Source of the DNA: CAWEBF01 sp963807235
GTDB lineage: Bacteria; Acidobacteriota; Vicinamibacteria; Vicinamibacterales; UBA2999
Direction of reading: 5' to 3'
Assembly: GCA_963807235.1 (NCBI GenBank)
Contig: CAWEBF010000021.1
Location: 43,436-107,435, forward strand
DNA length: 64,000 nucleotides
Shown here: in pieces, positions 33,539 through 43,691 of the stretch
Position numbering within the stretch: the stretch's first letter is position 1
How the letters are laid out: every line of letters begins with the position of its first letter
Made by a program: the position numbers and the translations under genes
Notes under the pieces: generated by a model
Database searches by the model: none
Seen by the model: the letters and a program-made list of their open reading frames with translations, nothing else
What the model was told of the DNA's origin: nothing

Positions 33539-36067
33539 ATGCCACCGCACGGCCAGCACGCCTGGCGAACGGTCCCCCACAGCAGCGCGGTCGGGCGAGC
33601 CCGGGTCGCCGCGTTGGCCCTCGTGGCTTGGTCTGTCCTGTCCTTGTCGGGAGCTGACACGGCAGCTCGACAGGCCCAGGCGGCCGCCGGCGCGCCCCCC
33701 AATCCCAAAGCGCTGATCGAACAGTATTGCCTCGGCTGCCACAACCAGCGCCTGCGCACGGCGGGTCTGGCGCTCGATGCGTTGGATCCGGCGCAGCCGG
33801 CGAAGGACGCCGCCACGTGGGAGCTTGTCATCGCCAGGCTGCGCGCGGGGTCGATGCCGCCTCCAGGGAGACCGCGACCAGACGCCGCGGCCTATCATCG
33901 CGTCGCGCAAGCGCTGGAGCGCGGAATCGACAGCGCCTGGGCAGCCGCGTCGCATCCCGATCGTGTGCCCGCGGTCGCCCGCTTGAACCGCACGCAGTAC
34001 AGCAACGCGGTGCGCGATCTCTTCGCCCTCGACGTCGACGTGCGGTCGATGCTGCCTGGCGACGAAACCGCCGACGGCAGCTTCGACAACGTGGCGGACG
34101 CGCTCTCGATCTCCACGGCGCACCTCGAGCGCTATCTCTCAGTGGCCCGTCAGGTGACGCGCCTCGCCACGGGCCTGCCGCCTGTCGCGCCCGGCATCGA
34201 ACGGTTCGAGATTCCGATCCACGTGCTCCAGGAGGATCGCCAGAGCGAGGACCTGCCGTTCGGATCGCGCGGCGGCATCGCGGTCCGGCACGTGTTTCCC
34301 ACGAGCGGCGACTATCTCGTCAGGGTCAAGCTGCAGCGCCAGTACCAGGAGTATCTGATCGGCATGGGCTGGCCGCAGCAGCTCGACGTCCGCCTGGACG
34401 GCAAGCTGCTGAAACGCTTCGTGGTCGGCGGCTCGGCCAAGGGCCGGCGGCCGCACGCAGCTACGCCGGTGACGGTGAGCCGGGCTTTGCGGGGGATCCC
34501 GAGTGGGAGGTCTACATGCAGACCGGCGGCGACGCCGGCCTGGAGGTGCGCCTGCCCATCAGCGCGGGCCCCCACGTGGTGGGTGTTTCGTTCGTCCGGG
34601 AACTCTGGGAGCCCGAGGGGCTTCCGCATCCCCCGCAGCGCGGCCGCACCATCACCAACGACAACGTCTACATGGGCTACGCCAACGTGGGCGAGGTCCA
34701 GATCGGCGGGCCGTTCACGCGCACCGAGGGCCCGGCCGCGTCCAGCGGCCTGTTCGTGTGCCGTCCCCGCGCCGGGGCCAGCGAGCACGCGTGCGCGCGC
34801 CAGATCCTGTCGCGCGACGGCGCGGCTGGCGTACAGGCGCCCCGTCACGGACAGCGACCTGGACACGCTGCTCCAGTTCTTCGACAGGGGACGCGCCGAG
34901 GGCGGCAGCTTCGACGCGGGCGTGCAGCTGGCCCTGGAGCGAATGCTGGTGGACCCGGACTTTCTGCTGCGTGTGCACCGGAAAACCGCCGGCGTCGATC
35001 AGTTCGAGCTGGCATCGCGACTGTCGTTCTTCCTGTGGAGCTCGATCCCCGACGCACCGCTGCTCGACCTGGCCGAGCGCGGCCGGCTGACTGATTCTGC
35101 GGTGCTGGCGCGCGAAGTCCGGCGGATGCTGGCCGATCGGCGCGCCTCGGCGCTCGTCACCGACTTCGCGGCCCAATGGCTGAACCTGCGCCGCCTGGGG
35201 GAGGTGGTGGTCGATCCGGATCGCTATCCCACCTACGACGAGAGCCTGCTGCAGGCGTTCCAGCGCGAAACGGAACTCTTCGTCGGCGGCACGATTGACG
35301 AGGATCGACCGGTCACGGAGTTGTTGACCGCCGGCTATACCTACGTCAACGAGCGGTTGGCGCGGCACTACGGGATCGCGGGCGTCTACGGCAGCCGCTT
35401 CCGCCGCGTGGCGCTGCCCGATCGACGCCAGCGCGGTGGTTTGCTGGCGCACGGCTCGCTGCTGGCCACCACGTCCTATCCGGATCGCACGTCGCCGGTC
35501 CTGCGCGGGAAGTTCATTCTCAACAACATCCTGGGCCTGCCCACGCCTCCGCCGCCGGCGGGCGTGGACACGAATCTCGCGGAGGTCAAGCCCGGCGCCG
35601 CACACCGGTCGATTCGCGACCGCCTGGCCGAGCATCGCACCAACCCGTCGTGCGCGAGTTGCCATGCGGTCATCGACCCGCTGGGTTTCGCGCTCGAGAA
35701 CTTCGACGCCATCGGCGCCTGGCGCACCGCCGACGAGTACGGCACTCCCGTGGACACGCGCGGCACCGCGGCAAACGGCGCGACGATCGACGGACTGGAA
35801 AGCCTGCGAGCGATGTTGCTCGCGCAGCCGGAACAGTTTCCGCGCATGGTCACCGAGAAGCTGCTCGCCTACGCGCTCGGCCGGCCATTGGCGCATCAGG
35901 ACCGCCCCGCGGTGCGGGCCATCGTGCGCGATGCGGCAGCCGGGGGCTACCGCTGGTCGGCGTTGATTCTGGGCATCGTGAGGAGTCCGGCGTTCGCTGG
36001 CGCGAACGCCGGAATTCAGAGTGCAGAGTTCAGAGTGCAGAGTTCAGAAAACCCGTCACGGAACTGA
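33539..36067 (+). CDS. DUF1587/DUF1592/DUF1588/DUF1585 c-haem protein, cassette 1 (frameshifted)
   Basis: A large exported protein of the planctomycete-cytochrome group. A haem site CLGCH (residues 64-68) is followed by RLRAGSMPPPGRPRPDAAAY, then the DUF1587-like RLNRTQYSNAVRDLFALDVD, a sugar-binding-like middle, DUF1592 (FELASRLSFFLWSSIPDAPL), DUF1588 (GLLAHGSLLATTSYPDRTSP) with a second haem-type site CASCHAVIDPLGFALENFD, and DUF1585 at the end. Two breaks, near 34460 and 34830, put residues of the middle in another frame (WEVYMQTGGDAGLEVRLP). The last residues (QSAEFRVQSSENP) come from a 7-bp array. It is followed by its DUF1552 partner, repeated in cassette 2. Confidence 0.85.
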   Translation: MPPHGQHAWRTVPHSSAVGRARVAALALVAWSVLSLSGADTAARQAQAAAGAPPNPKALIEQYCLGCHNQRLRTAGLALDALDPAQPAKDAATWELVIARLRAGSMPPPGRPRPDAAAYHRVAQALERGIDSAWAAASHPDRVPAVARLNRTQYSNAVRDLFALDVDVRSMLPGDETADGSFDNVADALSISTAHLERYLSVARQVTRLATGLPPVAPGIERFEIPIHVLQEDRQSEDLPFGSRGGIAVRHVFPTSGDYLVRVKLQRQYQEYLIGMGWPQQLDVRLDGKLLKRFVVGGSAKGRRPHAATPVTVSRALRGIPSGRSTCRPAATPAWRCACPSARAPTWWVFRSSGNSGSPRGFRIPRSAAAPSPTTTSTWATPTWARSRSAGRSRAPRARPRPAACSCAVPAPGPASTRARARSCRATARLAYRRPVTDSDLDTLLQFFDRGRAEGGSFDAGVQLALERMLVDPDFLLRVHRKTAGVDQFELASRLSFFLWSSIPDAPLLDLAERGRLTDSAVLAREVRRMLADRRASALVTDFAAQWLNLRRLGEVVVDPDRYPTYDESLLQAFQRETELFVGGTIDEDRPVTELLTAGYTYVNERLARHYGIAGVYGSRFRRVALPDRRQRGGLLAHGSLLATTSYPDRTSPVLRGKFILNNILGLPTPPPPAGVDTNLAEVKPGAAHRSIRDRLAEHRTNPSCASCHAVIDPLGFALENFDAIGAWRTADEYGTPVDTRGTAANGATIDGLESLRAMLLAQPEQFPRMVTEKLLAYALGRPLAHQDRPAVRAIVRDAAAGGYRWSALILGIVRSPAFAGANAGIQSAEFRVQSSENPSRN
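36017..36044. repeat. 7-bp tandem array, CAGAGTG/CAGAGTT x4
   Basis: Alternating CAGAGTG and CAGAGTT units make a 14-bp higher-order period. It lies inside the 3' end of the DUF1592 gene, adding about a dozen codons before the stop. Confidence 0.8.
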
Positions 36068-36075
36068 GGCATGAG

Positions 36076-37411
36076 ATGGCCACTTTGAAATCGTTGCCGC
36101 GACGCACCGTCCTGCAGGGCCTCGGCGCCACTTTGGCGCTCCCGATGCTCGATGCCATGGTGCCGGCCTTTGGCCGGGCCGCCCGCGCGGCCACCAAACC
36201 CGTGCACCGGTTCCAGGCGTTCTACGTCCCGAACGGCATGGCGATGCAGTACTGGCTGCCGAAGGGGGTCGGCCGCGCCTTCGAGCTCACGCCGATCCTC
36301 GAGCCGCTGGCGCCATTTCGCGATCAGATGCTCGTCCTGTCGGGGCTGAACTCGAGCTGGACCTACATCCACGCCGGCGCCTCGGGTTCGTTCCTCACGG
36401 GCACGGCGCGCGGCGGCCGTAACGGAGGTCGAGATTCTCGCGGACGTCTCGATGGATCAGCTGCTCGCACGGCAATTCGCAAAGGAGACCCAGCTGGCGT
36501 CCCTCGAGCTCGCCATGGACGGGCCAGCCAACGCGGGCGCCTGCACGGGCATCCTGAGCTGCGCCTATACGCACACGATCTCGTGGCGCAGCGCCACGCA
36601 GCCGCTCCCGATGGAGCACAACCCGCGAGCCGTCTTCGAGCGGCTGTTCGGCGACAGCGGCAGCACCGACCGGCGTGCCCGAGAGGCGCGCCTCGAGCAG
36701 CACAAGAGCATCCTGGACTCGGTGAACGACAAGCTGGCGAGGTTGAGGAACGAGCTGGGTCCGCAGGATCGCGCCAAGGTCGATCAGTATGCGGACGCCG
36801 TGCGGGACGTCGAGCGCCGGATCGCCAGGGCCGAGGAACAGCGCGATGTCGAGCTGCCGGCGCTCGATCAGCCGCAGGGCATCCCGCCCGCCTTCGAGGA
36901 CCACCTGGCGCTGATGCTCGACCTGCAGCTCCTGGCCCTGCAGTCGAACCTCACCCGCGTCGTCACCTTCATGATGGGCAAGGAGCAGAGCGCGCGTAAT
37001 TATCCGCAGATCGGGGTCCCCGAGGCGCACCACCCGCTCTCGCATCACAACGACGTGCCAGAGATCATCGAGCACATGTCGAAGATCAACCGCTATCACA
37101 CCCGGTTGTTCGCGGGGTACCTGGCGAAGCTTCGTGCGACTCCCGACGGCGACGGCTCGCTGCTGGATCACATGACGATCCTCTACGGGGCCGGCCTCTC
37201 CAACAGCACACGCCACTCCGGCCAGAACCTGCCGCTGATGCTCGTGGGCGGGGGCGCCGGACGCCTGGCGGGCGGGCGGCATCTGACCTACACGGACAAG
37301 GTCACCAACGCGAACCTGCTGCTGACGCTGATGGACAAGCTGGACGTGCCAGCGGAGAAGCTGGGAGCCAGTACCGGCAGGCTGGACATCGATACCCTGC
37401 CGGGGGTCTAG
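36076..37411 (+). CDS. DUF1552 family protein, cassette 1 (one frameshift)
   Basis: An exported protein of the DUF1552 family, almost always found next to DUF1592 proteins. The start MATLKSLPRRTVLQGLGATL carries a twin-Arg-like signal. Family motifs include RFQAFYVPNGMAMQYWLP, SCAYTHTISWRSATQPLP, RAVFERLFGD and EAHHPLSHHND, the last with several possible metal-binding His. It breaks near 36415 and continues TEVEILADVSMDQLLARQFA. The end reads GASTGRLDIDTLPGV. The activity is unknown, although the alkaline-phosphatase-like fold has been suggested for such proteins. It starts nine bases after the DUF1592 stop. Confidence 0.85.
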
Positions 37412-37418
37412 CGGTGCT

Positions 37419-37446
37419 AATTCACAATTCACAATTCACAATTCAC
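37419..37446. repeat. 7-bp tandem array, unit AATTCAC x4
   Basis: Four perfect AATTCAC units lie between the DUF1552 stop and the ankyrin gene. The same unit occurs at 5737, and its complement at 5811 and 11786. Confidence 0.9.
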
Positions 37447-37470
37447 AAAGGTCGGGCCGGAACTGTTTTG

Positions 37471-38904
37471 ATGGCCGTAGTCCTCGCGGTTGCGTTCGCC
37501 GTGCCGGCCGCGGCGCAGGTGTCGGCGCTGGCCGCCGCGAAGGATCAAGATAAAGAGGGCGTCAGGAAAGCGCTGCAACTAAAGCCAGCCGACGTGAACG
37601 TCGCGGAGGCCGACGGCACGACGGCGCTCCACTGGGCCAGCTATCACGACGACGGTGAGATGGCGGCGCTGCTACTCCGGGCCGGCGCCAAGGCCAACTC
37701 CGCCAACGACCTGGGCGCGACCCCGCTGTGGATCGCGAGCCTGAACGGCAGCCCCGCCATGGTGCGCCGGCTGCTTCGAGCGGGCGCCAATCCCAATGCG
37801 GCGCTGCTCCTGGGTGAAACGCCGCTCATGGTGGCGTCGCGCGTGGGCAATGCGGATGTAGTGGGACAGCTGCTGGAGGCGGGCGCCACAGTGAACGCAC
37901 GAGCGGCGCGCGGGCAGACGGCGTTGATGTGGGCCGCGGCCCAGCGGCATCCAGGCGTGGTGCAGCTTCTCATCGCCCGCGGCGCGGACGTCCACGCGCG
38001 CTCCGAGGCATGGAGCCAGGTGGAGGCGGTGTCACCGCACGGGCATCTGGAATACAACCGCGCCATCCCGTACGGACGTGACACGGCGCTGATGTTCGCG
38101 GCTCGCGCGGGCGACCTGGCCTCAACCAGGCTGCTGGTTGCTGGTGGAGCGAATGTCAACGACGTCGATGCCTGGGGCGTCAGCGCCACGACGCTCGCGG
38201 CCTTTGGCGGATTCACCGAGCTTGCCGAATACCTCCTCGACAAGGGCGCGAACGCGAACGCGGACGCCGCGGGCTTTGCCGCGCTGCACGTCGCGATCAT
38301 GCGTCGCGACGAGCGGCTGGTGGCCTCGCTTCTGGCGCACGGCGCCGATCCGAAGCTCCCCCTCAAGGCCTGGACGCCCACCCGGCGACAGTCGCGCGAC
38401 AACAACTTCGAGCCCGAGCTCGTGGGCGCGACGCCGTTCTGGCTCGCGGCCCGGTTCGCGCAGCCGCGGGTGATGCGCGTGCTGGTCGAGCGCGGCGCCG
38501 ATCCGCGGTTCGTGCACCGGAGCGACCGTATGGTGGACGGGCGGGGTGGCAAGGCCTACGAACACAAGTTCGAGGCCACCACCGCGCTGATGGCGGCCGT
38601 GGGAATGGGCGGCGGCGGGGCGTGGGTCACGCCCGACCCCGCCATGCGCGAAGCGCTGATTCTCGACGCCGTGAAGCTGGCCGTCCAGTGGGGTGTCGAC
38701 GTGAACGCCGAGAACACCGACGGCCGCCGCGCGCTCGACGCCGCGAAGAGCCAGAAGCTCGAGACCGTCGTGGCCTACTTGGTCGAGCGCGGCGCGAAAC
38801 CAGGGGGAAGAGAAGAAGAAATAGCCTGGGGCCTGGGGCTGGAACCTGGGGCCTGCCGAAAATCCCAGCAAAACTCGTGGCTTGACAAACGTTTAGATGT
38901 TTAG
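37471..38904 (+). CDS. exported ankyrin-repeat protein, cassette 1
   Basis: A signal peptide (MAVVLAVAFAVPAAAQ) is followed by about ten ankyrin repeats, for example DGTTALHWASYHDDGEMAAL, LGATPLWIASLNGSPAMVRR, LGETPLMVASRVGNADVVGQ and RGQTALMWAAAQRHPGVVQL. Ankyrins bind other proteins; here in the periplasm. The ATG at 37471 is preferred over a GTG at 37414, which would translate the 7-bp array. The stop also looks displaced: VAYLVERGAKPGG is a natural end, and the last 30 residues come partly from another array. It follows the DUF1592 and DUF1552 genes in both cassettes. Confidence 0.87.
   Translation: MAVVLAVAFAVPAAAQVSALAAAKDQDKEGVRKALQLKPADVNVAEADGTTALHWASYHDDGEMAALLLRAGAKANSANDLGATPLWIASLNGSPAMVRRLLRAGANPNAALLLGETPLMVASRVGNADVVGQLLEAGATVNARAARGQTALMWAAAQRHPGVVQLLIARGADVHARSEAWSQVEAVSPHGHLEYNRAIPYGRDTALMFAARAGDLASTRLLVAGGANVNDVDAWGVSATTLAAFGGFTELAEYLLDKGANANADAAGFAALHVAIMRRDERLVASLLAHGADPKLPLKAWTPTRRQSRDNNFEPELVGATPFWLAARFAQPRVMRVLVERGADPRFVHRSDRMVDGRGGKAYEHKFEATTALMAAVGMGGGGAWVTPDPAMREALILDAVKLAVQWGVDVNAENTDGRRALDAAKSQKLETVVAYLVERGAKPGGREEEIAWGLGLEPGACRKSQQNSWLDKRLDV
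38824..38855. repeat. imperfect 7-bp array around GCCTGGG
   Basis: GCCTGGG, GCCTGGG, GCTGGAA and CCTGGGG follow one another at a 7-bp step in the 3' end of the ankyrin gene. It is the least regular of the arrays. Confidence 0.6.
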
Positions 38905-38911
38905 CTAACAA
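38882..38911 (+). promoter_or_regulatory. promoter with likely operator for the ArsR gene
   Basis: TTGACA at 38882-38887 and TAACAA at 38906-38911 (18-base spacer) fit a sigma-70 promoter. The spacer and -10 contain GTTTAGATGTTTAGCTAAC, an AT-rich partly repeated and palindromic stretch unlike the surroundings, which is a plausible site for the ArsR-type repressor encoded next. Confidence 0.6.
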
Positions 38912-38918
38912 TAGAACC

Positions 38919-39237
38919 GTGAACAAGGTCTTCAAGGCGCTGTCGGATTCCAACCCGCCGGCAGGTGCTGCAACTGCTCCGCGAGCGGCATATGTCCGCT
39001 GGCGAGCTGTCGGACCACTTCCCGGTGTCCAAGCCAACGATGTCCGCGCACTTTGCGGTGCTTCAGGAAGCCGATCTCGTCGAGGCGGAAAAGCTCGGCC
39101 GGTCCATCGTCTATCGCCTCAAGATGTCCGTCCTCGAAGAGGCGCTCCTCGGATTCGCGCAGACGTTCGGATGGGAAATGAGGATGCCGCGGCCGGCGGC
39201 CAAGAAGGCGCCGCGGCCCGTTAGAGGAGAGTCATGA
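38919..39237 (+). CDS. ArsR-family transcriptional regulator (one frameshift)
   Basis: A small winged-helix repressor. The start is a GTG at 38919: MNKVFKALSDS, then one extra A in TCCAACCCGC near 38952 breaks the frame; removing it gives TRRQVLQLLRERHMSAGELS, DHFPVSKPTMSAHFAVLQEA and DLVEAEKLGRSIVYRLK, a complete HTH and wing. No metal-binding Cys pair is seen, so it is nearer to the SdpR-type autorepressors than to metal sensors. It overlaps the next gene by ATGA; that gene encodes a membrane protein, the arrangement of SdpR/SdpI pairs. Confidence 0.85.
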
Positions 39238-39884
39238 CTACATTCACACCTTCACCCACGCTCCGGTACCTGGCGCCGATGCTGCTGGCGGCTGCGGCCG
39301 CGATGGCCGCGGCCAACTGGTAATTCGAACCGGCAAGAGCGTCGAGATGGGCTACCGTCCTGGGGGTCACGGCCGCCATGGCGCTGATTGCATGGCTCGT
39401 ATCACGGGGGATGCAGAAGGTCGCCGAGGCGAACGGATGGACCGCGTCACTGTGCGGTGGGGTCGATTCGATTCGCGGCGCCATCGTGTTCGCCGCCCTG
39501 ATGATGATGGCATCGCTCGGCGAGAACCTCGCCACCGGGCTCGGATTCGGTGGCGTTGCCGATTTCGACGACCTGTCAAAGCGCCTGACCCAGGTCCTCA
39601 CGGGCCTCTTCTTCGTCTGGATGGGAAACGCCATGCCCAAGGCGCTGACGCCTCTTTCGGCGGCACAGTGCAGCGGGGACGCGATCAAGTCGCAGGCGTT
39701 CCAGCGATTCGTGGGCTGGACGTGGGTGATCACGGGCCTTGGGTACTCGATCAGCTGGCTGGTCCTGCCGATTGGATCGGCCAAGTGGGTGGCGATGACG
39801 TGCCTCTTCGTAGGGATGGGCATCACGATCACCGGCACCATCCGGCTAATCCGCGGCACCTTCCGGCGCCGAGCTGCGTCGTGA
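39234..39884 (+). CDS. SdpI-like multi-pass membrane protein with in-frame stop
   Basis: The ATG at 39234 overlaps the ArsR stop. The first 29 codons give a hydrophobic helix (RYLAPMLLAAAAAMAAANW), then a TAA at 39321-39323 interrupts the same frame, which continues ATVLGVTAAMALIAWLVSRG and GAIVFAALMMMASLGENLAT, then VLTGLFFVWMGNAMPKALTP and WVITGLGYSISWLVLPIG to 39884. The VWMGNAMPK and FQRFVGWTWV motifs resemble SdpI-type proteins. The stop may be a nonsense mutation or paired sequencing errors. In known SdpR/SdpI pairs the membrane protein tethers its own repressor; that would fit here but is inference. Confidence 0.65.
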
Positions 39885-39914
39885 CCTGGCGTCGCCTGGC
39901 GACGTGACAACCTG

Positions 39915-40287
39915 CTAGGGTTCGTACAGCGAGAAGGAACGGCCGTCGGAATACGCCAGCCGCCTCACCCATGCGGACGGCTTGCGGTTCAGCGCGGGGT
40001 GGACGACCGCCGTGACTGTTTCGCCGGGGGTTCCCGCAAGCTGACCCTTCGTAATGCCGGCATCCAGCAACGGTGCGAGCGGCTGCGTCGAAAGGGTCCA
40101 CTGCACGGTTCCCGTCTTGTCCTTCACGTCGAACAGCACGTAGGGATGCGGGTTGATCCAGACCACCTTGACCACGGTCCCCACGAGGGTCCTCGTCCGG
40201 GACATGTCGAACTGCGCCGCCACGGAATGGTGGGCAGCTGGCGTGGAGGCCAGCGCGATCGCTATCGCGACGGTTGCGACGGAGCAG
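39915..40287 (-). CDS. exported DUF6152-like protein
   Basis: A short exported protein beginning near ICSVATVAIAIALAS and containing AHHSVAAQFD, LVGTVVKVVWINPHPYVLFD and VTAVVHPALNRKPSAWVRRL, the features of DUF6152. Family function is unknown. No in-frame ATG, GTG or TTG is found before the signal segment, so the start at about 40287 is uncertain and may be hidden by an indel. It follows a cupin gene on the same strand, with a 7-bp array between. Confidence 0.7.
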
Positions 40288-40305
40288 ATGGCTCGTCCCC
40301 CGGCC

Positions 40306-40333
40306 GGGAGCCGGAAGCCGGAAGCCGGGAGCC
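40306..40333. repeat. 7-bp tandem array, GGGAGCC/GGAAGCC x4
   Basis: GGGAGCC, GGAAGCC, GGAAGCC, GGGAGCC between two minus-strand genes. Nearly the same unit as at 24827. Confidence 0.85.
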
Positions 40334-40338
40334 GTTCT

Positions 40339-41230
40339 CTACTTCGCCGCCTCGCACGCCTCCCCGCCCAGCACCGACAGGAGCACCAGCGGCCGGTTGC
40401 CACGCCGCGTGAACGAGTGCGACGCGCCGCGCGGCACCGACAGGAACCCGTTGGTCGCGATGCGCACGTCCTTCCCGTCCAGCCGCATCGCCCCTTCGCC
40501 GGCGAGCACGTAATACACGACGTCGGCGTCGGCATACATCCGCTCGGGCAGCGGATCGTTGATCTGCAGCATCGTGGAGCGGGTGGTGCCGCTGCACGAC
40601 AGCAGCGACTCGCGCCGCGGGATTCTTGCCCACGAACTCCTTCTCCAGCAGATCGACGACCGACAAGCGACTGCGGCTGGCCGCTAGGACCTTCAGCCTT
40701 GGGCGGCGCGACCGCGACGGTGCCGGCACGGGAGCCGGCGGTGGGGGAGGCGGCTTCGGCGCCGGGTTCAGCGCCACGTCCACCTGCAGCACCTGTCCGC
40801 GCACCAAGGTGATGTCACGCTCCAGCGTGATGACGCCGTCGCCCGAGAAGCGGACCCGGTAGTTGCCGACCTGCAGTCCCGGGAAATTCAGCTGGCCGCT
40901 ATCGTTGGTGGTGCCATTGCGCTCGGTCACGCCGCTCACGGCCACTTGTATCCCGGGCAGCGTCGCGCCGGCGGGTGTGGTGACGGTGATAGCCATGCCG
41001 CCGCGTCCGGTGGCCGGTGCGGGCGCCCGGCGCACTGGCGTCGCCGGCGCCGGCTGGCCCGTTGGCGTGGCGGGCTTTGGCGCTTGCGCCCCGGGCTGCG
41101 CCGGGGGCGGCGTGGCCGGCTTGGCCGTTTGAGGCGGCGCGGTGGGTTTCGGCTGCGCGGGCGCCTGCGCCCCCGCGGCGACGAACGCGCCTGAAGCCAC
41201 CACGCAACTGATGAGCAGCGTCATCTTCAT
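40339..41230 (-). CDS. exported carboxypeptidase-regulatory domain + cupin protein (one frameshift)
   Basis: The signal peptide is MTLLISCVVASGAFVAAGAQ, followed by a long Pro/Ala/Lys-rich linker (to about residue 75), a carboxypeptidase-regulatory domain (MAITVTTPAGATLPGIQVAV, LQVGNYRVRFSGDGVITLER), a second Pro-rich linker, and after a break near 40620 a cupin domain: YADADVVYYVLAGEGAMRLD, VPRGASHSFTRRGNRPLVLL. Most metal-ligand His of classic cupins are missing. The ATG at 41230 is preferred over 41239. It is divergent from thiC, sharing the upstream region that holds the TATAAT and riboswitch. Role unknown; extracellular sensing or binding is possible. Confidence 0.75.
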
Positions 41231-41312
41231 GCCGCTCATTACAGCAGAAAACGTGCCGCGCGACGATGCCTCGCCCACCGGGCGCTCGCCGCACCGCCGC
41301 GTCGGCGCGCCG

Positions 41313-41318
41313 TATAAT
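41313..41318 (+). promoter_or_regulatory. -10 box of the thiC promoter
   Basis: A perfect TATAAT lies about ten bases before the first conserved riboswitch bases, so the RNA would begin just at the aptamer. No good -35 is visible 17 bases upstream. Confidence 0.65.
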
Positions 41319-41327
41319 TCAGGTGGC

Positions 41328-41408
41328 CGCCAGGGGTATCCCGCGCGTGGTGCGCGGGATTGAGACAGACCCTTGGAACCTGACCCGGTTGAAACCGGCG
41401 GAGGGAGC
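41328..41408 (+). promoter_or_regulatory. TPP riboswitch (THI element)
   Basis: The conserved parts of the thiamin pyrophosphate aptamer are all present in order: CAGGGGTATC, a GC-rich P3 stem, TTGAGACAGACCCTTGGAAC, CTGACCCGGTTGAAACCGGC and GGAGGGAG. It lies 35 bases before the thiC start. When TPP is bound, thiC expression should fall. No terminator with a T-run follows, so control at the level of translation is more likely. Confidence 0.93.
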
Positions 41409-41442
41409 GCGGCGATCCCCAGCGGACCCGCCTTAACAGCAC

Positions 41443-43071
<1,629 letters not shown>

Positions 43072-43076
43072 CCGCT

Positions 43077-43598
43077 CTACTGCGCCCGGGCGATCGACAC
43101 CGCCTGGGCGCGCGTGTAGGTGATGGTGACCACGTCGCCGACTTTCAGGCCTTCCAACAGCTTGCGATCCTGAACGACACGAAAGACACGGCGGTTGTCG
43201 GCGCCGTGATACGTGACCGACCCCGCGGACACGTCGATGGCGTCGATCGTCACGACCAGCCGCGTCCGCTGCAGCACGCGGGCATCATCCGTCTTCAACT
43301 CGTCCAGCTCGGTGCCGGTTGAGACCTCGGGCGGGCCCATTCGCTTACCCGGCGTCAGCTCGACGATGTAGGAGTCGTAGTAGCGAACGACGACGAGGTC
43401 GCCCGTGTTGAGGCCGTCGAAGATTGCGAGATCCGGACCCACATAGATCGGCGCCGAGGCCCCGCCCGCCGACAAGATAGTGATTGTGCGGGCGCCGCGG
43501 TTGACGCGATCGACCTTCCCCGATACTTCGAAGGCCTGGCGCGTGATGCCAGCTGGCTCCTGCGCCAGTGCCAGCAGAACGAGCAGCGCCACCACCAT
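43077..43598 (-). CDS. exported protein of unknown function
   Basis: A 173-residue protein with a short signal peptide (VVALLVLLALAQE) and a beta-rich mature part in two similar halves, each with the pattern of a small OB-like barrel: VSGKVDRVNRGARTITILSA with GLNTGDLVVVRYYDSYIVEL, and TIDAIDVSAGSVTYHG with GLKVGDVVTITYTRAQAV. No named family is recognised with certainty. It converges with thiC, only six bases from its stop. Confidence 0.75.
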   Translation of the reverse strand: MVVALLVLLALAQEPAGITRQAFEVSGKVDRVNRGARTITILSAGGASAPIYVGPDLAIFDGLNTGDLVVVRYYDSYIVELTPGKRMGPPEVSTGTELDELKTDDARVLQRTRLVVTIDAIDVSAGSVTYHGADNRRVFRVVQDRKLLEGLKVGDVVTITYTRAQAVSIARAQ

Positions 43599-43636
43599 TG
43601 GCGGATTCTACCCGAACGTGAAGCAGTAGGTACCGC

Positions 43637-43657
43637 AGGCTACGGGCTACAGGCTAT
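43637..43657. repeat. 7-bp tandem array, AGGCTAC x3
   Basis: AGGCTAC, GGGCTAC, AGGCTAT between two divergent genes, the only array found on the 5' side of both neighbours. Confidence 0.75.
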
Positions 43658-43691
43658 GTGGCCACAGGCGTGGCCCGGTCTATCATTCGCC

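Noticed and set aside
39321..39323. Readthrough or recoded stop in the SdpI-like gene
   Set aside because: The codon is TAA, no selenocysteine or pyrrolysine signal is visible, and sequencing error is common here.
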